Shown here one piece after another: positions 21,136 through 32,206 of a DNA stretch of 43,492 nucleotides. Source of the stretch: Chara braunii (taxonomy: Eukaryota; Streptophyta; Charophyceae; Charales; Characeae); NCBI GenBank assembly GCA_003427395.1, contig BFEA01000356.1:791563-835054 (forward strand), given 5' to 3'. The notes beneath the pieces were generated by a model. That model was given only the letters and a program-made list of their open reading frames with translations, ran no database searches and had not been told where the DNA came from. Positions within the stretch are counted from its first letter, which is position 1. Each line of letters starts with the position of its first letter. The position numbers and the translations under genes are program-made.

Positions 21136-22913
21136 ACATTAGAGATGATCAGCTACCGGTCCGAATATAAAGTACGAGTCCCTAGATGAACCTCCAAGTC
21201 ACAGCAATGACCGGTGTATAAAACCTGATCACTCCTTCAAGTCAACGTACCTCCACCTCTGACTACAAACGCCGCTACACAGCCTAGAAAGGCTTGCGTT
21301 CAAATAGTCCACACCCTCTGTGCTCTTATTTAGGATAGAAGTGGAAGCATAACAACCCCATAAAACTCAACGCATATGATATCCGGTTGCAGCAACAAGA
21401 CTCGTTATGAAATGCGCGACGCAGTGTTTGACAATACACAGAGAAGAGTTCAACGAAGATTCATCAAACGCATAGTACACACAGCAAGAGCAACAACAGT
21501 CGTGCGCTTTAGCAGTAGCATCTAGCCATAGTGAGGGCAGTTCCCTCATACTGTACTGCGTAACATTCATCCCCACATAGTAACAACAACATTCTACTGC
21601 ACGAAACCCATGACAGTATCATTCTCAAGGAGCATTGATTAACACTCTTAGCCCCTTCAAACAACCACGGCAAAGAGTCGGGCGTCACTGCTGGAAACGA
21701 CAATGACCTCACTCCCGCCAGGTAACCACAACCCATTGCTTTATGAACATGGTAGCATCAGCAGAAACATAAAGGCACCCACAACACTGGTCGCAACTAA
21801 GTCAGCGACCTCGAGTCACAGTGGCAGCAAGACGTTCAACTCCTATAGCATCAACACCAGACTGATTGCGTCGGTAATATCAGCATGATGACCAGTAATT
21901 CAGCCGATCGAGAAGATTGATAGTAACGACCAATAATCGTCTCATTGTATCGATAGTTTAGAGTAGTTCCCACAATTACTGTAAGTGTTACTCAGAGCAA
22001 AACAATGTCGGCAGACATTCTGTTGTTCAACCAACCTTAACAGTAGCTATAATAAACAAACAGTCATCTAGTAATAGCATTCCTTCAGTAATTGCGGCGG
22101 CTTTTGTAGTGACCCAAGATAGCAGCGTCCACAACCACTCCTTGGAATGCAGCAGCTGTACTTCGCAGAGAGAAGCAACAACTGGATCTCAGCGTAGTAC
22201 TGACACAACCCTTCGTTACTCGAGTGGAAACCCAGCCAAACCGTCGAAATGGCTGCAGGCATCTTCCAATGGCAGCCTGATGCCTTAATCGTGGCCTTGA
22301 TCAAGACTCGGTAATCTCGATTGAATTAGTGGGCCTAGATAGCATGGTGCTCGGGATATCCGAGGACGAACTCTCGTTCATATGTAAGGACTCACACTCT
22401 CCGCATCAGCACTTACCAAAAGTGCACATTGAGAGCGAACCTTCCTCAAGAGAACTGGGAAGATTCATCCACATTGTCCCCTGCTATGGCCAGAGACGAA
22501 ACTTTCTGTTAAGATTCGTCCATACTCCATAGGACCATCTCTGTGTTAACTTTTCGGAGGGGTTACGACGATATACCAAATGCGACTTACTAAATGAAAG
22601 TGCCTTGGGGCCGGTACCACGTCGACCCCGAGCAAGCTACCTCTCAACTGCGTCCGCGGCTAAGAGGTAGTGAGAAAGTGTCTCCTACAATGATATGCGA
22701 CGATGCATTTCATATCACGATGACATGCGACACTTTTCAACCGTATGTGGGAGGCTACCTCCACCTGTAAGATTAAAAAAAAAAAATTCAAAATGAATCC
22801 TCACAAAAATCATGGGCAGATACACCCCCAAATTTGGCTCTAGCTAGCTCGCAGTCTGACACCGTACTTTTTTATTTTCACGTTCGTCCCATCTCACCAG
22901 CTCTATACGGTAG

Positions 22914-22917
<4 letters not shown>

Positions 22918-22977
<60 letters not shown>
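22918..22977. repeat. (CT)n microsatellite
   Basis: About 60 bp of pure CT dinucleotides within element H. L has a short CT run at the comparable position (5070-5082). Confidence 0.97.
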
Positions 22978-22979
<2 letters not shown>

Positions 22980-24468
22980 GTATCTGGTCATGCCGGCGGC
23001 CGAACCCTACTGGTGGGGACGACTGCATTTATAAAGATGACTAACACCAACCACTGTGATCAGAAGTTGATCAAGCAACGACAGAGTCAAAACGGTCCTG
23101 ATACGATGCTTTCCCTGAAAGGCAGGAATATACATTACACTCTCAACTTAATATCAGCACTCACTCCCGGGTGCAGCTCGTATGCATCATATCGTCAGGA
23201 ATAATATCCCTCCTTCAAATCTGCCTCGACCAACGCGCTCGCCCACTCCCGAAACCCCGAAATCGCACCTTCCCTTTCCCGTTTTCATCAAGAAACGGAC
23301 AAGCTATACTAATTTTCGTTTTTGCCCCACCACCTTCATCGCCATCTCCGCACACATCTCTTTCCTTCTAACTCACTTCATCGAAGCTAACGCTACCACT
23401 ATGATCGCCTTGTCCAGAGAACCCCGACTACACTTGTTTTCGTTAGGAAAAGAGCGGGGTATAGCGGTTTACCCCAGCCATAGCCCCCCTGCCTCGGTGC
23501 TTTCCCCTTCCTTACCTTCGGATGTATCTGGCACGGAATTGAACCCAGGTGCATCTGCCTTCAGCCTATTGAGCAAAACTCGAGGTGCACTTTTACTGTC
23601 GTCGTGCCGCCTTCACCAGCGACGCTTCCCTTGACCCCTCACTTTATTTTGGTCAATAGTTTACCATCCTACCAACCCTGTTGACACGCTCTTACTTAGA
23701 CATCACCCTCTGGCTGAACGGTCCACTCCTTAGTCGTGTCACCGCTCCCCGCTTCCTCCGTTGCTAGTGCGACTCCTTGATAGAGGCATCCCACAGTGGC
23801 CGAACAGAACTTAGAACAGTTCCGACTAACTCAGGGATGCTTCGAAGGAAACAGCTACTAGGCGCTTCAATCAGTCTTCCGCTACTCCTCCCTCTCCTAT
23901 CTCAGCCTTCGTCAACTCCCTGTCTCCCCTCTTCTCCGTCGTGGTTCCTTCGCCGTATCGTATGCTAGCGCAACAGGGGAGCCCCGACAACTGCCTTGGT
24001 AAGGTCAGCAACATCGACCTGATCCCACCGCTCCGTTGTCTCTTATAGTATCAGGCCAAACAAGCTTTCTCTGTATCGCCCCAATTTTAACGGATGTCCC
24101 GAAGGACCACACCGGGCTTCGGCCGAAGTGTCACTACGGAGTTGACCGGCCCCTAGGCATTTCAGAAATATTTGGTTTTTCTCATCAAGTTCCACCACCT
24201 GGGTTAAAATTAGGACGGAAGAGGAACTGATAGAAGGAAGAAAGAAATAAAGGACCTACCGATACTCCCTCGCCCCTGCCGGTCGGGCCCATTGTCGGGA
24301 CCCTCAACCCCTCAGCTTTTCCTCCATGGCACTCCTTTGCTCCTCTACTGCCAACCACTGGCCTTCATCCCAAGGTCTTCATGGTATTAGTCCAAAGTCG
24401 TAATCTATAGGGCTAAGCCCAAGCTTGGAGATAACAGGCGCGGACTTTATTATAAAGACGTCCGCTTT

Positions 24469-24493
24469 TAGGCCTAGGCCTAGGCCTAGGCCT
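24469..24493. repeat. (TAGGCC)4 palindromic hexamer repeat
   Basis: Four tandem TAGGCC units; each AGGCCT is self-complementary, so the whole run can fold on itself. It lies near the 3' end of element H and is not seen in R. Confidence 0.9.
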
Positions 24494-25131
24494 GTCGGAT
24501 TGTAATAACGGTTGTACTTAGGCACGCCATACAGTCCTAGGGTTCCTACGTGCCGGCCCTTGCCGCATGAAGGGACCAACCTTATCTGCCTCTTTTCGTG
24601 TATGTGGCACAACCGCGCCACTACTCAAAACTTGAACTTTCTCGCTAGGTTGTCAAAGAAAAACCCGCACTTCTAGTATCTAAACGTTGGAAAAACTCTG
24701 ACTTTTATAGTGTCACCCGCGGCTTCTATCGTTGACCAAATATTATGGTCGGTCCGGGACGTCAGGTACTTTGCTCCCTACTGATGCTAGTACTGCCTCA
24801 AATAAGTCATGCGGGTCTGATAACTAAATCCTAGCTCCAATCATCAACTTCCGGTTTTGAACGCGAATGCGCACTGCATGCGCTATTGTAGTTTCTTCAC
24901 ACTCCTTTCCTAGCTCATGCTACTTGGCGCAGGTGCCGCTCTCCTAACCAAACGAGTCCGCCTAAAATACCTTGCGTGCCCTCAAAGTGCATGCCCACTC
25001 ACCCTCTAATCAGATCAAAATGTGAGTGTCACTCCCAACCTCTAAGAGCTGGTTGTGGTCACTCAGAAATGAGACACTCTCTCGGATACTGTTGAAAACG
25101 CATCTTTTGTGAGATGCAAAAATGTGCCCAT

Positions 25132-25149
25132 ATACCCTTATAAGGGTAT
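25132..25149 (+). other. 3' terminal hairpin of element H
   Basis: ATACCCTTATAAGGGTAT is an 18-bp perfect palindrome, followed after TCGGGCCGATA by the element end. Copy R has the same structure with GTACCCT/AGGGTAC, so the outer pair is A-T here and G-C there. A second hairpin (GCATCT stem) lies just upstream at 25100-25117. Confidence 0.8.
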
Positions 25150-25165
25150 TCGGGCCGATAGCGCG

Positions 25166-26763
25166 TCGGGATAATTGTTGATTCAGACCTTGGAAAAAGG
25201 GGCTCTTGCCGTAGTAGCAGAACCTAGAGAAGGACCAGTCACCACCCAAGGACGCAAGGAGGAGAAGAATTCGTGGGGAGCGATAGTAGGACCGAGGAAG
25301 GAATTGATAGCAATGGCGGTTGAGGGAGGTCGGGAAGCCGTGATGAGCCTAGTGGAGTCTTGGGAACGAAAAAAGTTGCAGCTGATGGTAAACCAGATGC
25401 AGGAGAGACAGGACAAGGACCAAAAAAGAAGGGAGTTTTTCTATGTTCATATATGCGAAGGGATTTTTCGAGAGATTGGATTGTTACTGGTAGGAAACAA
25501 ACAACCCACGGAAGTCAGCCTTAAAGCAAGGGAGGAGGCCGAGAGGTACGTCCTGAGAGGCGGCCATCTGTTCAGAAGGGACGAAGGTGTTACGCTTAGA
25601 AGAGTTGTGTGTGGAAGGTCTAGGCAGCTGGACGTGATCCAGACAATGCACGACGGACTCGCAGGGGGACACCGATCATCCAAAAGGACCCTTGCTAAGA
25701 TAACGCCTCTCTATTATTGGTCGGGCATAGCAAGAATGATCGCCACATATTGTCAGACCTGCCTAATCTGCCAGGAGCGGAGCTCGGCACGCGTCTTCGA
25801 GCCACTTAGGCCAACTCGGGTGCTGGGACCAGGACATCTGGTCCACCTTGACCTTGCGGTTATGCCCGTATCCACTGATGGATACAGGTATATCCAGGAC
25901 GCGCGGGACAACTTGAGTGGGTTTGTAGAAGCAGTCGCCCTCAAGAAAAAAATGGGGAAAAACGTAACTGATTGGATAGAAGATTTCTACCTGAGACATC
26001 CCTTCATCACGAGGTTTATAGCAGACAATGGAACAGAGTTTGTAAACCAAGAAGTGTTGGGAAGACTTAAAAAGCTCTACATACCTATCAAACTCATCGA
26101 GCCATATCACCCGGAGGCCAATGCACCTGTGGAAAGGGGGCACCGAACCTTAAAAAACACGATTGCGAAACTCGCGGCGGACTATCTGGGGAGTTGACCT
26201 AGCTATCTTAAGCAGGCTGTCTTCTCGAAGAACATGACACCTAAGAGGACAACGAGATGTATCCCAGCGGAACCTTGGTACGAAAGAGAGAACGATTTTC
26301 CCGTGGAGGCATTGGTACCTACCTGGAACAGGTTAGATGACGATCCGCGTATGACCACGAAAGAATTAATTCAGGCAAGATGTCAGCAAGTCCTTAGGAA
26401 CGAGGAGGTCATGGAAGACATCGCCAACTGGGTGGTAGACAACAGAATGAGGGACGAAGCAAGGTGGGGTCAGGTTAAGAATATCCGAAAGGAGTCACTT
26501 CAGGTGGGGGAGACGGTATTGGTAAGAAACTCGACACTATAAAGTACTTGGTCTTGGCAACTGGGGAGGAGGTTCAAAGGCCCCTACCGGGTCGCCAAGC
26601 GGGTGGGACCGAGCACCTTCGAACTGGAAGATTTGGATGGAACAGGATTGAAAGGACCCTTCCCAGGACAACGATTGGTCAGGTTTCTAAGTCAGGACCC
26701 AGTGGAACAATGGCTTCAGGAGGCCGAGGATAAGGAAACTGAGGGGCTACAAACTCAGGACTG
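25166..26763 (+). pseudogene. Ty3/gypsy integrase region of pol, two premature stops
   Basis: A single frame runs about 530 codons and is interrupted only by TGA at 26195 and TAA at 26540. The open part 25175-26197 holds an HHCC zinc-binding domain (H159, H166, C196, C199 counting from 25175) and the integrase core with D226, D284 and E320, the last two separated by 35 residues as in retroviral-type integrases. After the first stop the frame continues to the GPYRV...GPSTFELEDLDG phrase, the GPY/F C-terminal module of Ty3/gypsy integrases. Integrase joins element DNA to the host chromosome. All catalytic residues are present, so the copy looks young, but the upstream reverse transcriptase and RNase H are missing because the frame begins at the 3' end of element H. 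There is no ATG at its start. Confidence 0.92.
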
Positions 26764-27059
26764 ACAGCGACTTTGCCCACACTATGGGATTGTCTCTGAC
26801 GGCGTATGTGGGACTTTCATTTTTTTTGGGGGATGGGGCAATGGCTTAGACTGACTGAAGCTGGAAGGTGGGATGTCCTGGGACCTTGTGATAGCGGGTT
26901 CTGTGTGACAATGGGAAAAGGTTGTCGGAAGCGTTGTATAATAGTTCGTGATGAGAAAATAATGGAATCATTACGAATATGGTGTTTGCATGAAAGGGCA
27001 ATGTATATTAATGGTCTGGTGCGAAGGGTACTGGGAGCGTTCTGGGGGAAAGGGTATTG
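26764..27059. other. Post-pol linker
   Basis: About 300 bp after the pol stop; no LTR-like boundary, repeat or frame can be supported. Confidence 0.3.
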
Positions 27060-27750
27060 CCGACCGAACTGGGGGAACGTGTGAAAGCTGTTTTGTTATA
27101 CAAGATCAGGAAAGAAGGCTTAAAAAAAAAAGCAAAAATGGAGTTCGACAACAAAAATGAAAGTGGTGTCATCAACAGGCTCGACGAAAGGGGGCAGGAC
27201 CAAGTCGAGAGCAGAGGACCGTGAAGAGAAAATTTTATATAGGATATCTGTCCAAACAAGTGGTAGGCAGGGGAGCGAGAAAGCGCGTGTGTAGAGGGTC
27301 TTCGCCCCTTCGGAAGGGAGAAGGTATATATATCTCATCCGAAAGTGAGAGCGAGGAAGAAAGGGCGAGTGTGGGAGAAGGGGGCAGAGCAGGAGGAGAA
27401 AAGACTCGGGCCTCTGCCGAAGGAAGGGTCGACAGATGCGAGCAGCATGAGCCTTGGCATGGGAAGAACGAGGGGAGGCAGGACGTGTACGACGGACGCG
27501 AAGATGGGGAAGAGAGAAGGGAAAACCCGTTTGAAGAGCGGAGCGGCCACGACAGTCGTGAGGGGAGATACCTGGACTTTGAGGACGGAGATGGGACGAG
27601 GCAGAGATTCTTTATAATCTGGATCCAAAGAACTTCACGGGTGAGTTCAGCCCCATACGGACGGAAGAGGATGTGGACGAGGAGGAAGAAATGCAAGAGG
27701 TTACAATAATCAGCAGTGGCGATAAGAAGGATGAAATTTCGAGAGTAGGT
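27060..27750 (+). pseudogene. Charged retroelement-like coding remnant
   Basis: Plus-strand frames starting near 27080 carry a basic helical stretch (KIRKEGLKKKAKMEFDNK) and then very Glu/Arg/Gly-rich sequence, ending in an acidic block (DVDEEEEMQEV) before a stop near 27750. Changes of frame are needed to follow it. Composition recalls the N-terminal charged parts of gag proteins, as in 5066-6057 on the other strand. No domain is identified. Confidence 0.3.
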
Positions 27751-27785
27751 TAACAACAATCGTACTTTTCATCACCACTTCAGGA

Positions 27786-28110
27786 CACCCTTCACCACTT
27801 CAGGACCATTCAGGTCCGAAAATCCTGAATGGTCCAAATCCTGAATGATCCTGGAGTGTTGAAAGTTCTGAAGACCCTGAAAACCACCTGTTTAGGCAGG
27901 CTGCATCCTCAAGTGGTGAAGGGTGGTTTTCATGGTCTTCGGACCTTTCACCACTTCAGGACCATTCAGGATTTTCAGACTGCCCAAAACTCTCACTTAA
28001 CCACTTCATGACACCCTTCACCACTTCAGGATGCAGGTTGCCTAAACATGTGGTTTTCAAGGTCTTCGGACCTTTCACCACTTCAGAACCATTCATGATT
28101 TTCAGACTGT
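27786..28110. repeat. Compound foldback element (nested inverted repeats)
   Basis: Arms around the phrase CACCCTTCACCACTTCAGGA occur at 27786-27805 and inverted at 27906-27925 (19 of 20 match). A longer inverted pair links 27850-27925 with 28012-28090 (CTGAAAACCAC..GTTTAGGCA against its complement). Inside the first is a perfect 12-bp hairpin, GGACCATTCAGG, at 27803-27835. Direct copies of the CACCACTTCAG(G/A) phrase add further pairing choices. It could be a foldback/MITE-type element that has rearranged. Confidence 0.8.
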
Positions 28111-28301
28111 CAAAAACTCTCACTTCAGAATTTCCGTTCCTGAATTTTCAGCTACCCGATAACCGCTTGTGAAGATTTCGAGGCCGAGAGAAGAAAGGTG
28201 ACCCCCGACAAACGGACCGCGCGGAGGAGCCTTCAGATGGGAAGATGAGTTTGGGATGACGCCTAGTCATTGGTTTGAACAATGACTCAGTGTAATCAAG
28301 C

Positions 28302-28476
28302 ACGATTGGATTATCAAGACCAGGGAACTCACAGAGGCTGGAGTGGCGGCCATGCCTTTGGACTTTTACAATGAGATGGAATTGCAAGAAATTGTGAAAA
28401 GAAAGAGGGAAATTGTGACATTTGGCCTAGGAGTTAAACAACCCGCAGAAAGTCAGGATGGGCAGGGGGTCGAGTG
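28302..28476 (+). pseudogene. Possible gypsy polyprotein fragment
   Basis: A plus-strand frame of about 58 codons (KTRELTEAGVAAMP, then YNEMELQEIVKRKREIV) has retroelement-like helical composition. It is weakly comparable to the EEKITQMIREHK segment beside the minus-strand reverse transcriptase at 9580-9700. It lies downstream of an integrase, the wrong order for one element, so it would belong to another fragment. Confidence 0.3.
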
Positions 28477-29250
28477 AGATGAGACACTCGACAACAATAG
28501 AGAGTAGATGTTATCAGCGTTGAACAAGAATTGTGCTTTTCTTTTGCAAATTTGGAATGACAGAGTTGAGATAACAAAGTGAGCTTGCTACGAATGAGTG
28601 ATATAAGGACTAGCCAGAGCTATGTCACGATGAGTTAGAAGATAGCATTTTGAAACTACTTCCTAGATGAGCTAAGTCGAAAGAGTATATGCAAGACAAT
28701 GACACAGGGCATGGGATGAAACTGGTTGAGAAGGATGTACTGTGAACTTTGAATGGAATAAGGATTTTGCTTTTGGGAAGAAACCGTAAGCGCAGATTGA
28801 CGAGCAAAGCGAGGTATTGAATGTTGGTCGAATACAAGAGAGGTTAGGGAACCTATAGGTAAAGGGGCGTGAAGAACACCCCTTCTCTAGGAGCCTAATC
28901 CAACTGAGTCATGAATGAGTTTGAAAATAGTCAAAAGCTGTGAGGGCAGAAACAATGAAAATAGAGGGGGTGCCCCTTTCTTTTGCTCTGGTTGAACGGC
29001 CGGGTGGGCTAGTGCTGCTTGAGGATTGCGAACCTCGACTCGAGCACTAGACGCTAAGTCGGATGGATACATGATAGTAAATGATATTGAGAAAGGACAA
29101 AGGAAACCTCACGCATAAAATTGCTAGAGATTGTCACCTTCTAACCCCTGAGACTGAAATGGGATTCGTGTCCTAGAGGACCACCCCCTCGGGCGCTAAC
29201 ATTGAATGGATAAGGGCGACCCTGACATGACTGTTAGATTGGAATGAAAA
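28477..29250. other. Unassigned A/G-rich stretch
   Basis: No repeat, frame or structure that I can support. Confidence 0.3.
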
Positions 29251-29254
29251 AGGA

Positions 29255-29400
29255 ATGACCTTTACCAGACTGTTCGACTTGAGAATGGAAAGGGATGACC
29301 CTAACGAGGCTATTCGACTGAGAATGGAAAGGAATGATCATAACCAGGCTGTTCAATTTCAGAATGGAAAAGATAACCCTAACCAGGTTGTTCGGAAATG
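29255..29400. repeat. Tandem repeat of about 43 bp, three to four units
   Basis: The phrase TTCGACTTGAGAATGGAAAG, then GATGACCCTAAC(G/C)AGGCT, recurs with substitutions at about 29273, 29315, 29356 and a partial unit near 29390. Confidence 0.75.
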
Positions 29401-30735
29401 GCCCCTGACAAGGGTCATTTCTTTTGAAATAGGCACTGGGGTCCCCTGCATGACTGATTGAGAAAGGTTGATTGAGAATGAGCTGGAATGAGCAATGTGA
29501 AAAAGAAAAGGCCGGTGGGTCAGTCATTGAAATAGCCATGAGAATAGACGAGAGAGAATGATGCCTTGAAAGGAGAAGGGCAGGATAAAGGAGACCGAGT
29601 CTTAAGTCGAGCAAGGCGTAGACCGTTGGGACGGTCATAAGGAATGGATATTGGGGAATGTGAAGGTTGAGGATTGAAGGTGGGACGACGGGTCGGCCTT
29701 GAAAGATGGCTATTGAAAAAACGACCACCAGATCGGTCACAAGGGGTGGCCCTGTTGAAGAGAGGCTGAACTGGAAAAAACATTGGATTAAGCGTTTTCA
29801 TGAGAACTAGATATTGCATTGCATAATCAAGGGACCAAAGGCGATTTGAGGAAAGGTCGTCGGGCCGACCATAAAAATTGCAAGTGATTGAGTTTTCCTT
29901 TCTTTCTAGTCTCAGGTTTCAGCATGAGGGGGATAGCGATTCATGCACCGTGACCCCAGGACCTCTGCCCGTCAAGGGAAAAGTCTCAGCGCGACCTATT
30001 CCTCATAAGGAAGGATAAGGGTTGAAGGACCAAGGCATCGTTCTCTTTGATCGATGCTCGTCGTCCGGAACTACCTCCGACAATGAGCTCTAGTCGGGGA
30101 GTTCAAACTGCGCCTCATATTGAGAACCTAAACGTCAAGGACGTGGAGCCAAACAGACGAGAAAGTCATTCTATTCCTAAGTCTCATTTTCTCTCCCCAA
30201 CCACACGCCATATCGTAGAGGGGCGGCGTGGCCGTTTGGGATGGACCAAGGTTGCTCACATTAAGTTGAGCGGCATTGTCCAAAGGGGGGGGTCGGGCGG
30301 GGTACCGCGTGGAATCCGCAGCCACCACAGAGCGAGCGACACCGCCCTGCCGGATGATTACAACCATTCCGGGACTAACCGCGAGGTATTCGTAACTACA
30401 CTCGCAGACTGATAAAGGGCCTCAACTCTCTTGAAAGGAAGAGGCCGGATCCAAGAACATACCACTTCGGGGGAACGATTCACGAGGGGGCCACTTACGG
30501 TATGATGGGGTCCTAGGAGGCGTGGATTGGACCCGCCTGACAGATGCGAGGAGACACCTCAATGATGATGCTCATCTCAAGAGAAGTGCCCGACAAACTA
30601 GAGTAGAGGATGAGGTGAGTTATCAGCAGGGGAGGACTGATCACCCTTCGTTTTTTAGGCTAATGGGTCGGCATCCGTCTACTTAGTTGGCAGGGCAAGG
30701 TCTACGTACCTCCAAGTGAGAACCAGTCGTGCGAT
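29401..30735. other. Unassigned stretch ahead of a polypurine tract
   Basis: G/A-rich, several short open frames on both strands without recognisable motifs. Given the polypurine-type motif at its end, it is probably the decayed 3' part of a retroelement. Confidence 0.3.
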
Positions 30736-30772
30736 GGGAACATCGCATTTTGAGTGGGGGGAAGGTGTGTCA
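30736..30772 (+). promoter_or_regulatory. Polypurine-tract-like 3' end motif 1
   Basis: GCGATGGGAACATCGCATTT is followed by GAGTGGGGGGAAGG and then TGTGTCATC. The same arrangement (GATGAGGACAT..GC, then GAGTGGGGGGAA, then TGTC) occurs at 32168-32206. This is the expected order of pol end, polypurine tract and LTR start for a Ty3/gypsy element. Confidence 0.5.
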
Positions 30773-30819
30773 TCTACTGATGAAAAAGCGTGCAAAATAT
30801 AATGTTACCATGAGCTCGA

Positions 30820-31265
30820 GAAATGTATGTATAATTGACTTTGCGTGGGTTTGAGAAAGGCCTGGCAAGATGTCCAGAAGAGAAATGTATGTGTAATTGA
30901 CTTGGCGTGAGCTTGAGAAAGGTCTGGCAAAATGTCTAGAAAAGAAAGACATGTAATTGACTTTGCGTGGGTTTGAGAAAGGTCTAGCACGATGTCCAGA
31001 AGAAAAAGGCATGTGTAATTGACTTTGCGTGGGCTTGAGAAAGGTCTGGCAAGATGTCCAGAAGAGAAATGTATGTGTAATTGACTTTGCGTGGGCTTGA
31101 GAAAAGTCAGGCAAGATGTCCAGAAGACAAATGTATGTGTAATTGACTTTGTGTGGGCTTGAGAAAGGTCTGGCAAGGTGTCCAGAAGAGAAAGGCATGT
31201 GTAATTGACTTTGCGTGGGTTTGGGAAAGGCCTGATAAGATGTCCGGAAGAAAGATGCATATGAA
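30820..31265. repeat. 62-bp tandem array, seven units
   Basis: The phrase AATTGACTTTGCGTGGG starts units at about 30833, 30895, 30955, 31017, 31079, 31141 and 31203, a regular 60-62 bp period. A degraded tail follows to about 31440. Because 62 is not a multiple of three and the unit lacks minus-strand stops in every phase, long overlapping minus-strand open frames arise (for example 30770-31516). They are by-products of the array. Confidence 0.95.
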
Positions 31266-31599
31266 ATGGACTGGGTAACACGTATGTAAAATTGATAAAG
31301 CTTGGGTGCAAGAAAGGTCGAATGAGGGAGACATGCTTGTGAAATAAGCTGGACTAGAGAAAAGTCGGACGGAATGACCTGGAAGAAATACGTGTGAATT
31401 TGGTTGAGCTTGAGATTGAGGAAAGGATGACGGGAGGCATGGATTGCACAGGTCGAAGAACCAATTTGAAGAAACACTAAGGGTGACGGAAGCGAGAAAA
31501 GGGACCTGGTTGACACGAGATGGAAGAAGGATCAGCCAAAGGGCGTTTGGGATGGCAAGGCTTGGGGGAGAAGCAGGGGCAGCGAGAAGAGGAAAGTTG

Positions 31600-31985
31600 A
31601 AAGGAAGATTTGATGCTCTAAAAGTGATGAATGAGACGAAAAGAGATTTGATGATATGAGAGTGATGAATGAGACGAAAAGAGGCTTAGTGTACTACTGG
31701 TGATGAATGAGACGAAAAAAGATTTGATGCTTTGAGAGTGATGAATAAGACGAAAAGAGGCTTGATGCATTACGGGTGATGAATGAGACGAAATGAGATT
31801 TGATGCTCGGAGAGTGATGAATGAGACGAAAAATGTTTGATGTACTACGGGTGATGAATGAGACAAAAGGAGGTTTTGATGCTCTGAGGGTGATGAATGG
31901 GATAAAAGGGATCTGATGTTCTAAGAGTGACGAAAGAGATGAAAGGGACCTGATGTTCTAAGAGTGATGAATGAGATATGGGAAG
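31600..31985. repeat. 38-bp tandem array, about nine units, partly dimeric
   Basis: TGATGAATGAGACGAAAAG-type units start at about 31625, 31663, 31702, 31739, 31778, 31815, 31853 and 31890, with a degraded tail. Odd units tend to end GATTTGATGCTYTGAGAG and even units GGCTTGATGYACTACGGG, so the working unit is a 76-bp dimer. Confidence 0.9.
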
Positions 31986-32159
31986 CCTGAAAAACAAAGA
32001 AAGTTTGAATCCTATACACCTTTCCCGCTCCAAGGACCAGAAACTAGAAAAAAAACGAGAAAGGAACAAGAAAAGACAAAACGGACCCTGGCAAACTAAC
32101 CACCTGTGACATCCCGTCCTCCTCTCCCATCTATCCCCCCAAGCCCCCACTGACAGAAG

Positions 32160-32206
32160 ATTGGTGCGCGATGAGGACATAGCGAATGAGTGGGGGGAAT
32201 GTGTCG
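32160..32206 (+). promoter_or_regulatory. Polypurine-tract-like motif 2 and probable LTR start
   Basis: A GCGATGAGGACATAGCGAAT phrase leads to GAGTGGGGGGAATG and then TGTCGGGACC, where an LTR would begin. The first LTR bases form an 8-bp hairpin (TCGGGACC stem, GGTG loop, 32204-32223). Confidence 0.55.

Larger units (their letters stand above)
19849..25160 (+). mobile_element. TGTCGAG-family element H, distal part
   Basis: Resumes the CCCTAACCCTAGGG array exactly where R interrupted it, then carries the f module (20880), a CAA/CAG-rich stretch (21360-22300), a CT microsatellite and a 3' region homologous to the 3' part of R. It ends near 25160 at the terminal hairpin, directly against the plus-strand gypsy integrase region. 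No protein is conserved with R. From 22320 to 22900 and 23040 to 24460 I see no gene. Confidence 0.72.

Noticed and set aside
30770-31516. A 248-codon minus-strand open frame
   Set aside because: It lies over the 62-bp array, whose unit has no minus-strand stop in any phase; two further overlapping frames are open for the same reason.
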